A stretch of 64,000 nucleotides of DNA from Mesorhizobium sp. YIM 152430 (GCF_029210365.1 NZ_JARGES010000018.1:372001-436000); one strand, 5' to 3'. Counted from the stretch's first letter, positions 1 to 8,917 are shown. Numbers and translations: made by a program. The notes: generated by a model not told the origin, from the letters alone.

Positions 1-578
1 TGAAGGCTCTTGCCGTTTACGAAGAATGTCGGCGTCTGTCTGACCCCCAAAGCGTCGACATCGCTGGTATCCTGCCGCAGCACAGCCGCGACCTCGGCCG
101 TGGTTGCGTCTTCGCGCGCGCGCTCGAGGTCGAGGCCTGCTGCGGCGGCGGCCTGCCAGGCGCGGTCGAGGTTCGGGTTGCCATGAATTGCCCACTCCGG
201 CTGCGCGTCAAGAAGTGCTTCGAGCACCGGGACGAAGAGGTCCTGCCGTCGTGCCGCCTCGATGATCCCGACCGCCTGATCCGACCCGTCGTGGAAGGCC
301 GCGTACCGGAACACGACCCTGACGTCATCGGGATACTGCGCAAGGATGTTCTTCACGAGGGGATGGAAGGCCCGGCAGGCTTCACAGGAGGGATCGAAGA
401 ACTCCACGATCGTCACAGGAGCATCCGGTGGCCCCATAACGGGAGAATGCTCCCGCACGAGAGCTTCGGCGCCGGACGGATCGAGGCTGCGCGCGCGGTT
501 GTAGTAGAGCGCTGACGCCCCGAAGATTGCTCCTGCGACCAATCCAACGGATAGGATGGTCACCTGTCGACGGTTCAT
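1..578 (-). CDS. DsbA-family thiol:disulfide oxidoreductase, partial (C-terminus cut by window edge)
   Basis: The frame read from base 578 begins MNRRQVTILSVGLVAG, a membrane anchor or signal segment, and continues into a thioredoxin fold with a CEAC redox motif after a VTIVEFFD strand. It reaches the cis-proline region (TPTFFVNG) near the window edge. DsbA-like proteins oxidise cysteine pairs in exported proteins and are recharged by DsbB. The start overlaps the stop of the dsbB gene by ATGA, so the two are translationally coupled, and DsbB is the natural partner. It is the last visible gene of the metal operon. The exact C-terminus is unseen. Confidence 0.85.
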   Translation of the reverse strand, partial: MNRRQVTILSVGLVAGAIFGASALYYNRARSLDPSGAEALVREHSPVMGPPDAPVTIVEFFDPSCEACRAFHPLVKNILAQYPDDVRVVFRYAAFHDGSDQAVGIIEAARRQDLFVPVLEALLDAQPEWAIHGNPNLDRAWQAAAAAGLDLERAREDATTAEVAAVLRQDTSDVDALGVRQTPTFFVNGKSL

Positions 579-1024
579 TTGAAAACTCCAGGTCGGCACA
601 AGGCAAGACTGCCGCCGATCGCGATGAACGCGAGCAGCGACACGAGCGGCAGCGGCACGCCGCCGAAAATGGTCATGTCGGCTCCCGAGCAGGACGGGCC
701 GTCGCGGGCGCACGGCGTTATGCCCTCATCAATGAGGCCGAAGTACACCAGCGAGTGAAATGCCGCGATTGCAGCGCCGATTGCCACCAGCGGCAAGGCG
801 TAGATCCTGATACCGACATCCAGCCTGAACGCCGCGATGCCGAGCACAATGGCAAGCGGGAACATGAACACCCGCTGGAACCAGCAGAGGTTGCACGGGG
901 TCTGCCCCACGATCTCACCGATGAACAAGGCTGCCAGCGTCGACCCGGCCGCGATCAGCCAGGCCACTAACAGCCACCAGGAATTCCAGTCTTCAGCCGA
1001 TTTGTTGGACACCTTGTCGAGCAT
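575..1024 (-). CDS. dsbB: Disulfide bond formation protein DsbB
   Basis: This 149-residue protein has four hydrophobic segments. The first periplasmic loop carries CNLCWFQR and the second carries a spaced cysteine pair (TPCARDGPSCSG). Both cysteine pairs are the redox relay by which DsbB passes electrons from DsbA to quinone in the inner membrane. Length and topology match the family. It follows the Sco gene by 13 bases and overlaps the dsbA start, so it belongs to the same transcript. It may supply disulfides to the secreted copper proteins and cell-wall enzymes encoded nearby (inference). Confidence 0.88.
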   Translation of the reverse strand: MLDKVSNKSAEDWNSWWLLVAWLIAAGSTLAALFIGEIVGQTPCNLCWFQRVFMFPLAIVLGIAAFRLDVGIRIYALPLVAIGAAIAAFHSLVYFGLIDEGITPCARDGPSCSGADMTIFGGVPLPLVSLLAFIAIGGSLALCRPGVFK

Positions 1025-1037
1025 CGTCTAGTCCCGG

Positions 1038-1643
1038 TCAGGCGCTCGCGAGACGGCGCAGTTTTTCCAGCCTCGTCTCGCGGGGTTCGTGCATGTCGAG
1101 AACGCCACCGAAGCTGCCGTCGCCGCGCATGAGGAAGACGCCGGCCGTGTGATCCATCGTGTACTGGCCGGCTTCGAGAGGCACCTTTGCCGCGTAGGCC
1201 GAGAATGCGTTCAGTGCGGCCTCGGTCTCTTCGGCCGTCCCCCGCAGCGCGGTGATGCGGCTGTCAAAGGAGGTCATGTAGCCGGCGAGCATGTCTTGCG
1301 TGTCCCGCTCCGGATCGACGGTGACGAACAGGACTTCAAGCTTGTCTGCATCCGGGCCCAGTTCGCCCATCAGGTCGGTCAGCTCGAACAGCGTCGTCGG
1401 ACAAATCTCGGGGCAATGGGTGAAGCCGAAGAACACGACGTAGGGACGCCCCGCCAGCGACTGATTGTCCACCCGCTCTCCCTCATGCGACACGAGCGAG
1501 AACGGGCCGCCCACACGCGCTGCCCCGGTCGAAGCTTCCACAGGCTGGCGCTGCGCGGTCATCTGCGTCGACACCACCAGGTACGTGCCCAGCACCGCGA
1601 TTGCGACCCAAACGCCGATGCGGAACAGCCTGACAAAGCTCAT
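1038..1643 (-). CDS. SCO1/SenC family copper chaperone
   Basis: A 201-residue thioredoxin-like protein with an N-terminal membrane anchor. The motif HCPEICPTTLFEL contains the CxxxC copper ligands, and the distal histidine lies in DHTAGVFL. Sco proteins deliver copper to the CuA site of cytochrome oxidase or act in periplasmic copper and thiol handling. The start overlaps the stop of the PCu(A)C gene by ATGA. Pairing of PCu(A)C with Sco is common for copper delivery; here the pair sits in a metal-resistance operon rather than beside oxidase genes, so a detoxification or protective role is possible. Confidence 0.88.
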   Translation of the reverse strand: MSFVRLFRIGVWVAIAVLGTYLVVSTQMTAQRQPVEASTGAARVGGPFSLVSHEGERVDNQSLAGRPYVVFFGFTHCPEICPTTLFELTDLMGELGPDADKLEVLFVTVDPERDTQDMLAGYMTSFDSRITALRGTAEETEAALNAFSAYAAKVPLEAGQYTMDHTAGVFLMRGDGSFGGVLDMHEPRETRLEKLRRLASA

Positions 1644-2146
1644 GGCGCATGGCCTCCATGTTCATCCTCTTGTCCCGCATTTCCACCCGGGTTCCTTTGC
1701 ACCACGAACTCGACGGCCACTTCACCGGCATTCGCGAACTCGAGCGTCACCTCGAAGCGCTCGCCTTCCGAGAACGCACGTTCAGGATTGATGAACATGA
1801 GATGGGTACCGCCCGGCTGGAGCTCGACCGTCGCTCCGGGAGCTATCTCCTGCCCAGCGGGAAGAGGCCGCATACGGGCCACCCCGTCCTCGATACGCAT
1901 CTCGTGGATCTCGACGCGTTCGGCGATCGTGGCACTTCCGCCGACCAGCGTATCGGGCTGCGACCCTGTGTTGGTCAGCGTCAGATAGCCGCCTATGACC
2001 GGAGCGTTGGCCGGTGCGAGACGCGACCACGGATGGCCGACCGCAATGTCGCCGACCGAAAAGTCGTGCGCCGCTGCGGGCGAGGCAATCAGCAAGCTGG
2101 ACATGAACAGCGTCGCCATGGCGACGGCTTTGTTAGCATTGAACAA
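1640..2146 (-). CDS. PCu(A)C family periplasmic copper chaperone
   Basis: The mature part shows the PCu(A)C ligand pattern: IHEM, a downstream Met in VARMR, and GTHLMFI, giving the H-M-H-M copper(I) site. The frame stays open to base 2242, but that extension has no signal character. A TTG at 2146 with GGAG eight bases upstream gives a clean signal peptide ending at SPAAAHDF. An ATG at 2119 is a further alternative. The protein collects copper in the periplasm and hands it to Sco, which overlaps it downstream. The tail is rich in His, Glu and Asp, as in many homologues. Confidence 0.85.
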   Translation of the reverse strand: MFNANKAVAMATLFMSSLLIASPAAAHDFSVGDIAVGHPWSRLAPANAPVIGGYLTLTNTGSQPDTLVGGSATIAERVEIHEMRIEDGVARMRPLPAGQEIAPGATVELQPGGTHLMFINPERAFSEGERFEVTLEFANAGEVAVEFVVQRNPGGNAGQEDEHGGHAP

Positions 2147-2234
2147 TTTTTCCACTCCATATCGCACTCGACATGAGGCGTTCTGCGCCATCTCCGCCTT
2201 GCAGGAACAGGATGCACATCGCCGCATGTATGTG

Positions 2235-4532
2235 TCAGGCATCGCGAATGCCGCGCCAGGCCAACAAGCGCATGGCGTTGGCGGTGACCAGAACGGTAGC
2301 GCCGGTGTCGGCCAGGATCGCGGGCCACAACCCGGTCACGCCAAGGACGGTCGTGACGAGGAACACCGCCTTGAGGCCAAGCGACATGACGATGTTCTGC
2401 CAGATGTTGCTCATGGTTGCGCGCGAGAGCGAGACCATGTTCGCCACATCCTTGACACGACCGTGCAAGACCGCTGCGTCCGCGGTCTCCAGCGCGACGT
2501 CGGTTCCGCTTCCCATGGCGATGCCGATGTCGGCGGCGGCAAGTGCGGGCGCATCGTTGATTCCGTCGCCGACCTTGGCGACGAACGAGCCTGTCGCCCG
2601 CATCTCGCCGACGATCTTCTGCTTGTCCTGAGGCAAGAGCTCGGCGCGCGCTTCCATCCCGAGCGAGGCGGCAATCGCCTTGGCCGTGCGCTGGTTGTCG
2701 CCCGTCAGCATCACAGAGTCGGCGCCCAACTCGCGCAGCGCGGCGATGCCGGCCTTCGCGTCATCGCGTGGCTCGTCGCGCATGGCTATCAAACCGGCGA
2801 CCTGTCCGCCTGCCAACAGCACCGACACGGTCTTGCCCTCGTCGTTGAGCGACGCAATGCGTGTGGTAAGGGCCTCGTCGAGCATGACCTGCTGGCCCGC
2901 CGCACGTGGCGAGGCGAAGAACAGCTTCACACCATCGAGCGTCCCCACAACGCCCTTGCCGCCAACAGCGCCCGCCTCCGATGCCGCGACCACTGGCACA
3001 TTCTCCGCTTCGGCTTTTGCGAGGATCGCGACCGCAAGCGGATGGCTTGAGCCCACCTCCAGCGACGCGGCGAGGCGAAGTGTCTCGCGCTCGTCGCGCC
3101 CTATGCCGACGATGTCCGTCACCTTCGGCTTGCCCTCGGTCAGCGTCCCGGTCTTGTCGAAAGCCACGCTGTCGACCTTACCGAGGTTCTCCAGCACGGC
3201 TCCACCTTTCATCAGCAGGCCGCGCCGGGCGCCGGCGGAAAGCCCAGCCGCGATTGCGGCCGGCGTCGAGATGACGAGCGCGCACGGGCAGCCGATCAGC
3301 AGAACCGCGAGACCGCGATAGATCCATGTGTTCCACTCGGCTCCGCCCAGCAACGGCGGCAGGATAGCCACGAGCGCTGCCACGACCATCACGCCTGGCG
3401 TATAGTATTTGGAAAAGCGGTCGATGAAGCGTTCGGTCGGAGCCTTCGATTCCTGCGCCTCCTCGACCAGCGCAATGATGCGAGCGATCGTGTTGTCTGC
3501 CGCGGCCGCCGTGACGCGCACGCGCAGCACCCCTTCCTGGTTCACCGTGCCGGCGAACACCTTGTCGCCTTCCTCCTTTCGCTTGGGGACCGACTCACCG
3601 GTCACCGGCGCTTCGTCTACCGCGCTTTCGCCGGAAAGCACGACGCCGTCGGCCGGCACCCGGTCGCCCGGACGGATCATCACGATCGAACCGACCGTGA
3701 GGCTGTCCGCCGGAACGGTCCGTGTGCCTCCCTCGCTTTCAAGCAGCGCGGTCTTAGGCATCAGGTTCGAGAGCGCACGGATCGACGCTCGCGCCCGTCC
3801 CGTTGCGATGCCTTCCAGCAGTTCGCCGACAAGGAACAGGAAGACGACGACTGCGGCTTCCTCCGCAGCATCGATGATGACGGCGCCCACCGCCGCCACG
3901 GTCATAAGCGTCTCGATCGAGAACGGGCTGCCGTTCATCGCCCCGAACAGCGCCCGGCGCGCGATCGGCACGAGCCCGACGGCCATGGCGATGATGAAGC
4001 CCCAGGGTTGCGTTTGCGGAAAGAGTTGCGACAGCCCGAAGGCGATGGCGAGCGCCGCGCCGCAGACGATGGTCAGCTTCGCCTTCGATGTGCTCCACCA
4101 CGGACCGTCGATCGGCCCATGGTCATGCCCGTGCATGCCGTGAAGCGAGTCGCCGGTCGGCACATTCGAGGCCCTGGATGGAGGGACACCGTCATGCGCG
4201 TTACCGCCGCCATGCGCATGGTGATCGTTGTCGTGCGAATGCTCATGCCCCTCGTGACGGCATTCCGGACCGTGGACATGACCGGAGGCGGGCGCCTTCT
4301 CTCCGGTTCGCGTCAGGGGGGACGCCTTGTAGCCAAGGCTGCCGAGCTTGCGCGCGACACCGTCGAGGTCGGTTTCCGGCCCGTGTGTCACCGTCATCGT
4401 GCCGGCGACGACCGAAACTCCTACATCTGTCACGGCCGGAATGCGGCGAACGGCTGTCTCGATCTTGGCCGCGCAGCTCGCGCAATCCATCCCCTCCACT
4501 CGAAAGCGCGTCTGGCGTTGCGGGACCGTCAT
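2235..4532 (-). CDS. Zn/Cd/Pb-exporting P1B-type ATPase (ZntA/CadA type)
   Basis: A 765-residue heavy-metal P-type ATPase. The N-terminus has an HMA domain with GMDCASC (Cys17 and Cys20), then a long His-rich linker (about residues 80 to 140), and paired transmembrane segments. The membrane metal site is CPC in IGCPCALVIS, the phosphorylation site is DKTGTLTEG, and the hinge motif GDGINDAPA is present. CPC with a His-rich region fits Zn(II), Cd(II) or Pb(II) export to the periplasm. It heads the operon that continues into PCu(A)C, Sco, DsbB and DsbA. A MerR-type promoter lies 30 bases upstream. Confidence 0.92.
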   Translation of the reverse strand: MTVPQRQTRFRVEGMDCASCAAKIETAVRRIPAVTDVGVSVVAGTMTVTHGPETDLDGVARKLGSLGYKASPLTRTGEKAPASGHVHGPECRHEGHEHSHDNDHHAHGGGNAHDGVPPSRASNVPTGDSLHGMHGHDHGPIDGPWWSTSKAKLTIVCGAALAIAFGLSQLFPQTQPWGFIIAMAVGLVPIARRALFGAMNGSPFSIETLMTVAAVGAVIIDAAEEAAVVVFLFLVGELLEGIATGRARASIRALSNLMPKTALLESEGGTRTVPADSLTVGSIVMIRPGDRVPADGVVLSGESAVDEAPVTGESVPKRKEEGDKVFAGTVNQEGVLRVRVTAAAADNTIARIIALVEEAQESKAPTERFIDRFSKYYTPGVMVVAALVAILPPLLGGAEWNTWIYRGLAVLLIGCPCALVISTPAAIAAGLSAGARRGLLMKGGAVLENLGKVDSVAFDKTGTLTEGKPKVTDIVGIGRDERETLRLAASLEVGSSHPLAVAILAKAEAENVPVVAASEAGAVGGKGVVGTLDGVKLFFASPRAAGQQVMLDEALTTRIASLNDEGKTVSVLLAGGQVAGLIAMRDEPRDDAKAGIAALRELGADSVMLTGDNQRTAKAIAASLGMEARAELLPQDKQKIVGEMRATGSFVAKVGDGINDAPALAAADIGIAMGSGTDVALETADAAVLHGRVKDVANMVSLSRATMSNIWQNIVMSLGLKAVFLVTTVLGVTGLWPAILADTGATVLVTANAMRLLAWRGIRDA

Positions 4533-4561
4533 AATCTACACTCCTGTATGTCAGGAGCAAT

Positions 4562-4592
4562 TCCATACGACCTAGAGCAGCTAGAGGATCAA
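4562..4592 (-). promoter_or_regulatory. MerR-type promoter/operator with 19-bp spacer
   Basis: Read on the minus strand, TTGATC (-35) and TATGGA (-10) are separated by exactly 19 bases. The over-long spacer is the hallmark of MerR-activated metal promoters. Inside it lies an imperfect dyad, CCTctAG-CTG-CTctAGG. It faces the P-type ATPase start at 4532. The MerR-family gene at 6487 to 6900 is the likely activator (inference). Confidence 0.7.
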
Positions 4593-4940
4593 GAGGAAAT
4601 TTCAGATTTTTCAGTTCCCGCTCTGCCGTGTGCTTCCCGTCAGTACATCGCGCTTCGGCTGGAGCCGGCGCGATGTTTCGTTACCGTGTCTAGCAAGGCC
4701 AGCGCCAGCTCGGTCATGAGGTGCTCGTTCACCTCGCAGGAGTGGAGACCTTGAGTATGCACGGACCTCTGCCTTGTACGCTTTTTCCCTGCCCTTTTTG
4801 GGCCGCCGCGCAACAAGCGCCGAATTCATGCGGGACTTCCAACCTGTCGCTAGCCCCATGCGCCAGATTGCCCCATTGGCCGAAACCTGCACCGCAGAAA
4901 TAATCTGCTCCTCGCGGCGCTTTCAGCAGGATCGACACCG
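4593..4940. other. Intergenic region, 348 bases
   Basis: Lies between the divergent metal operon promoter and the endonuclease/exonuclease/phosphatase gene. A 40-codon frame on the minus strand starting with GTG near 4746 is open but unconvincing. I see no other gene and no clear promoter for the plus-strand gene. Confidence 0.4.
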
Positions 4941-5924
4941 GTGCCCTTCTCTTCAGCCAGCGGCCGCACGCCGAAGCTTTTCCTCGCCGTCTTGCTGCTG
5001 GCGCAGCTCGCCTTTGCCGCGGCACAGTTCGTATCCGTAGCGCTATCCCGAAATCTATGGGCTGCAGACCTGGCAAACTTCATCCGTCCCCACCTTCTCG
5101 TGGCGGGCGTCATTCTTTTCGTCATAGGCTTCGCGCTTCCTCGGCGCTCCACGAAGATCGCGGGAGCAATCGCGCTTCTGGCTGCCGGCGTTCCCTATCT
5201 TTTCCTCCCGCCGCCGGCGCCCGCGGCGGCGGGAACGACGTTCACCGTGGTCTCCGCCAATGTCCTGGTCGACAATCTGGATCCGCGTCCCTTTCTTGCG
5301 CTTCCCGAGGTCGGCGAGGCGGATATCCTGGTGCTGCAGGAGGTGAGGCCGTTCTGGCAGAACACGTTGATCGCCAGAGGGCGCTGGCCCTTCGAAAGCA
5401 GCCGCGACCTTGCCGGCAACACCGACATGAAGGTTCTCAGCCGGTTCCCGATCCTCGACGAACGGACGGTCTTTCCCGAGAGCGGCGACACATACGGCAG
5501 GTTCGCCGTGCGCTTCGAGCTGTCGGTCGAAGGGAGGACGGTTGTTCTCTATGCAGTCCATCCACAGACTCCGCGCAGCCCCCGCGCTTGGGAAGCGCGC
5601 GCCGCGTACCTTCGGGATCTGGAAGCAGCCGTGAAGTCGGAGCCGTCGGACGCTCTGGTCGTCGTCGCCGGCGATTGGAACACGCCACCCTGGTCTCCGT
5701 TCTTTCTCGACTTCCTGTCCTCGACGGGATACCGGACGACCGAATCCCGGTGGTGGCCGCTGCCGACACGCTTCAGCATACGTCTCTGGTCGCTCACGCA
5801 GATCGGCACGCCAATCGACCGCATCGTCTTGTCGCCAACATTGGGGCTGGAGGATCTGACCCTGGGGTCGAAATTTGGCTCCAATCATCTGCCAGTCGTG
5901 GCGCGCGTGGTTATCCCGGATTGA
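4941..5924 (+). CDS. Membrane-anchored endonuclease/exonuclease/phosphatase family protein
   Basis: This 327-residue protein has three N-terminal hydrophobic segments (about residues 12 to 88) and then an EEP fold. Family motifs are visible in order: SANV, LQEV (catalytic Glu), HPQTPRS, GDWNTP (Asp and Asn of the active site) and GSNHLPV (Asp/His motif variant at the end). EEP enzymes cleave phosphodiesters in nucleic acids, phosphoinositides or related substrates. The catalytic domain is predicted to face the periplasm. The start is a GTG. The substrate cannot be told from sequence, and a link to the metal genes is only positional. Confidence 0.8.
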   Translation: MPFSSASGRTPKLFLAVLLLAQLAFAAAQFVSVALSRNLWAADLANFIRPHLLVAGVILFVIGFALPRRSTKIAGAIALLAAGVPYLFLPPPAPAAAGTTFTVVSANVLVDNLDPRPFLALPEVGEADILVLQEVRPFWQNTLIARGRWPFESSRDLAGNTDMKVLSRFPILDERTVFPESGDTYGRFAVRFELSVEGRTVVLYAVHPQTPRSPRAWEARAAYLRDLEAAVKSEPSDALVVVAGDWNTPPWSPFFLDFLSSTGYRTTESRWWPLPTRFSIRLWSLTQIGTPIDRIVLSPTLGLEDLTLGSKFGSNHLPVVARVVIPD

Positions 5925-5980
5925 CGACCACCTAAAAGCGAAAACGAAGGACAGCCGCGCCGGCTGTGTGGGAACATGAG

Positions 5981-6478
5981 ATGCGACCGCGCCTGACAGT
6001 ACATGCGTTCGGAGCTGCCTTGTGGCTGGCCGGTGCGGGTCATGCCCTGGCGAGCCCTCCGACCGGCGTGTTTCTCTGGTATCCGGAGCAAGGCACGCCT
6101 ACATCGCAGGACTGCGACGACATCGTCGCGCGTGTCGGGCCCTCACTGGAAAAGGCCGAAGCTTGGCTCTGGGGCCGCGCACCCTTCGGGTCGGAGCTGG
6201 AGTTCTATCTCTTCCTTACAAAGGACCGGATGGAAACGACGTTCTCCGCGGAAGGGGACTACGATACCGGGACATTGCGCCTGGGCCCAACGATCGGCGA
6301 CGAAACGACGTTCGAGCTGGTTCCGGAGGATCATCCGACGATCACGATATCCGGCTCGATCGTGGCGCCAAAGGATAGCTCGGCCGTCACCATCATCCTT
6401 CGCGACGTGCCCTCGACGAACGGCCCTGCCGACAGGGTAGCGCACTACTGCCGGTTCGATGACGAGACCGAGGTCTAA
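5981..6478 (+). CDS. Hypothetical secreted protein
   Basis: A protein of about 165 residues with a signal peptide (MRPRLTVHAFGAALWLAG...ALAS). The frame is also open from an ATG at 5966, but the start at 5981 places the positive charges at the N-terminus of the signal. I recognise no domain. The mature part is acidic with one Cys near the start (SQDCDD) and one near the end (AHYCRF), which could form a disulfide. It sits between the EEP protein and the convergent MerR gene. Confidence 0.55.
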   Translation: MRPRLTVHAFGAALWLAGAGHALASPPTGVFLWYPEQGTPTSQDCDDIVARVGPSLEKAEAWLWGRAPFGSELEFYLFLTKDRMETTFSAEGDYDTGTLRLGPTIGDETTFELVPEDHPTITISGSIVAPKDSSAVTIILRDVPSTNGPADRVAHYCRFDDETEV

Positions 6479-6486
6479 GCCGACTC

Positions 6487-6900
6487 TCAGTGCTCGTTCG
6501 AGCACAGTTCGTGGTTGGCCAGAGACTGAATGACGTAACAGTCCCTGATCTGATCGCCGTGGCATCGGGTCGCGATGCGTTCGAGTTCGCGCTCAAGGGG
6601 CCTGAGCTTTGCAATCTTGTCCCGGACAATCTGCAGCTGACGAACCGCGATGTTGTCGGCATCCGCGCATGGCCGTTCCGGATGCTCGCTCAGCTCGAGC
6701 AGTTCACGAATGGCCCCGATCGTGAAACCGAGGTCGCGAGCGTGCTTGATGAAGGACAACCGTTCCCGTTCGCCAGGCTCATAACGCCTTTGATTGCCGC
6801 CCGAGCGGCCCGGCGCCATCAACAGACCCATCTGCTCATAGTAGCGGATGGTCGGAACTTTCACCCCGGTGACGCGCGACAGCTCTCCGATCGTCAGCAT
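6487..6900 (-). CDS. MerR-family metal-responsive regulator (ZntR/CadR/PbrR type)
   Basis: A 137-residue regulator with an N-terminal winged helix (MLTIGELSRVTGVKVPTIRYYE), a long dimerisation helix and a C-terminal metal site. Cys78 in HPERPC, Cys113-His114 and Cys121 match the ligand positions of Zn/Cd/Pb sensors, and a His and Cys follow in the tail (ANHELCSNEH). The start is preceded by GGAGG at good spacing. Such proteins bind the 19 to 20 bp spacer of a target promoter and activate it on metal binding. The obvious target is the promoter at 4562 to 4592, 2 kb away. Confidence 0.85.
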   Translation of the reverse strand: MLTIGELSRVTGVKVPTIRYYEQMGLLMAPGRSGGNQRRYEPGERERLSFIKHARDLGFTIGAIRELLELSEHPERPCADADNIAVRQLQIVRDKIAKLRPLERELERIATRCHGDQIRDCYVIQSLANHELCSNEH

Positions 6901-7087
6901 GATTACCTCCAGCTCTTATAGATATTGAAGGATGAATCGGTGTCCCGCAACAGTGCCGAATTGCCGCATCCCGAAGGCGGGCGCGGTTCACAGCCTTGCC
7001 CGATTCATCACGGACGTTCACGGCCACTAATCGTGGAGGGGACATAAGCGATGTACACAGGGATTTCTCGCCGGCTGCCAATCGCTC

Positions 7088-7504
7088 TTGACGCTGACAG
7101 TCGAACATGCCGAGATCTTGATTGCTGATGGTGACGGCTCCCCGGCCAGAGGCTTCCTGACGATCTGGAACGGCACGGATACTCACGCCTATCTCGCTAA
7201 GGTGAGCAGCGAAGCCTTTGCAAACATCAGGTTGATGCGTACACCATTCAATTCCGACGATGACGCGGCTGGGCCGGTCGGCGGCCCGCTTCTGGTTCCC
7301 GCGCACGCCGAACTGCAGATGCGTATTGGCGGCATCCACCTCCTGCTTGCCGATCCCGCGTCTCCGATCGACCAATCGGAAAGCCAACGCCTGATGCTGA
7401 TCTTCGACGATGGCCAGGAAGTGGAAGTGTCAGCCTATCTCGTGCCGAGCTCCGATCGGCTGACCAGCCACCGGCACGGCGAGGCCGATCGTAGCGCGAA
7501 CTAA
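7088..7504 (+). pseudogene. PCu(A)C-like copper chaperone, probably degenerate
   Basis: The 138-codon frame resembles the PCu(A)C fold (HAEILIADG...RGFLTIWNGT, IRLMRTPF, AELQMRIGGIHLLLADP). The usual HxM at the end of the fold has become HLLL, and the early HxxM is replaced by IRLM. No ATG or signal peptide is in frame: the frame opens at 7031 and the first usable start is TTG at 7088. An ATG with GGAGG upstream at 7051 lies in another frame that stops after 25 codons. I read it as a copy that has lost its export signal and copper ligands. Confidence 0.5.
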
Positions 7505-7656
7505 CGTGCAGCAAGCCCGCCGATCCTGGTAAAGGAAGGATTGCGAAAACCGCTGCGATTTGCAGCGAGTTTGAATCGAATACAAGCCATTGATTTTCTT
7601 CGATTTTGAGGTTTCTACGCTAGGCTTCTTCCCATCACTTCGGGGAGAGTCAAACA

Positions 7657-8310
7657 ATGAAAAAGCTTTGGATGAGCGCACTCGCGCTCCTGGTTTTCTG
7701 CACGTCCGCATGGGCGAGTGCGTCACAGTTCAACCCCACCCAACCATACAACGCACGGAACATGGCGACGTTCGGTACGACCTCGATGCCGGTCGGATAC
7801 TACGAGTATTGCCGTCGATATCGAGACCGATGCGCTCGCGCTCCGGCCGGCACGATGATCGAGCTGACGCGTGCGGCCTGGAGCGACATCGTCAGGGTCA
7901 ACACGAAGGTAAACACTATCAAGGCGCTCACCGACATGGAAATCTACGGCGTCGAGGAGTTCTGGGAATACCCTACGACGGCAGCCGACTGTGAGGACTA
8001 CGCGCTGCTGAAGCGCAAGCGCCTCAATGAAATGGGCTATCCGCTCGGCGCGTTGCTGCTGACAACGGCTCGCGACGCCCAGGGCGGGGGACACGCCGTG
8101 CTCACCGTCGTGACGAGCCTTGGCGACTTCATCCTCGACAATCTCGAGCAGAAGGTGCTGCTTTGGAGCGAGGCGAGAATCTACTTCCTCAAGCGTCAAT
8201 CCCAGCGGGATCTCAACCAGTGGGTCAGCCTCATGAACGAGGACGATCTCCTGATATCCTCCGGCAACAACCACGCGCCCTCCACGGCGGCGGCCAGGGT
8301 CAGGAGATAG
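7657..8310 (+). CDS. Bacterial transglutaminase-like cysteine proteinase (BTLCP)
   Basis: A 217-residue exported protein with signal peptide MKKLWMSALALLVFCTSAWA. The papain-like triad is visible: Cys in TAADCEDYALLKR, His in GGGHAVLTV and Asp in ILDNLE. The family (formerly DUF920) is common in alphaproteobacteria and is thought to cleave or crosslink periplasmic substrates; LapG is a relative. A good ribosome site (GGGGAGAG) precedes the ATG. A second member of the family lies at 21659. Its 3' end overlaps a small membrane-protein frame on the other strand. Confidence 0.85.
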   Translation: MKKLWMSALALLVFCTSAWASASQFNPTQPYNARNMATFGTTSMPVGYYEYCRRYRDRCARAPAGTMIELTRAAWSDIVRVNTKVNTIKALTDMEIYGVEEFWEYPTTAADCEDYALLKRKRLNEMGYPLGALLLTTARDAQGGGHAVLTVVTSLGDFILDNLEQKVLLWSEARIYFLKRQSQRDLNQWVSLMNEDDLLISSGNNHAPSTAAARVRR

Positions 8311-8507
8311 AGCGCGGTCGTTCCATAGAGCATCTCCATCCTGTTGTGCCCGATCCCGATACACACAAGCCAGAAGATGGTGGCAAGGGTGATATAGGCT
8401 GTCGAACCAGCAGCCAGCAGAGAGACCAGGCGCAAAAACATTGGTGGACCGGCAATTGGACAAATGCCGGTCCACTCTTTCATTGTCGGCTTCCCGACGC
8501 CACTCAA
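8196..8507 (-). CDS. Small hypothetical membrane protein
   Basis: A frame of up to 103 residues with two or three hydrophobic segments (FLRLVSLLAAGSTAYITLA, TIFWLVCIGIG and LYLLTLAAAVEGAW). An internal ATG gives a 95-residue form starting MKEWTGICP. It overlaps the 3' end of the BTLCP gene by 115 bases tail to tail. The membrane pattern argues that it is real, but the overlap makes this uncertain. No family recognised. Confidence 0.4.
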   Translation of the reverse strand: MSGVGKPTMKEWTGICPIAGPPMFLRLVSLLAAGSTAYITLATIFWLVCIGIGHNRMEMLYGTTALYLLTLAAAVEGAWLLPEDIRRSSSFMRLTHWLRSRWD

Positions 8508-8525
8508 CCCTATGTGACTATTCCG

Positions 8526-8705
8526 CTATTCCGGTTGGGTCTCCACCTGGGCCGGGCGCATCTCGCCCAGGATATGGCCGAAGCTGGCGAAGAACACAGC
8601 GCCGACAAAGCCGACGAGCAGAAGGACGACCAACAGGTTCTTGCGCGCTCTCCTGCGTACAAAATCGCGAGATTCTTCCAGGGTCATCTGCTCCAGCGAA
8701 TTCAT
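8526..8705 (-). CDS. Small single-pass membrane protein
   Basis: A 59-residue protein starting MNSLEQMTLEESRDF, preceded by GAGGA at good spacing, with a basic stretch (RRRARK) and one transmembrane helix (LLVVLLLVGFVGAVFFASFG). The frame is open upstream to 8825, but that part looks non-coding. No family recognised. It points the same way as the small membrane gene downstream. Confidence 0.45.
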   Translation of the reverse strand: MNSLEQMTLEESRDFVRRRARKNLLVVLLLVGFVGAVFFASFGHILGEMRPAQVETQPE

Positions 8706-8917
8706 CGCATCCTCAATCCAAAAAGCCCTGACAAGGCGGCGCAGCCTCAATTCCGTCCTTCTTATCGGCTCTCCCCCGAGGACGGATAGTCGAACGTGCT
8801 GCGGTTCTTTGCCGCTCGCAAACATGTTAGGGGCAACATCTTCTTAACTATGATAGCCCCAAACTTACGGCTCGATCCCGAGGTCGGATCGGCGCGAAGG
8901 ATCATGAAAGCGCGAAC

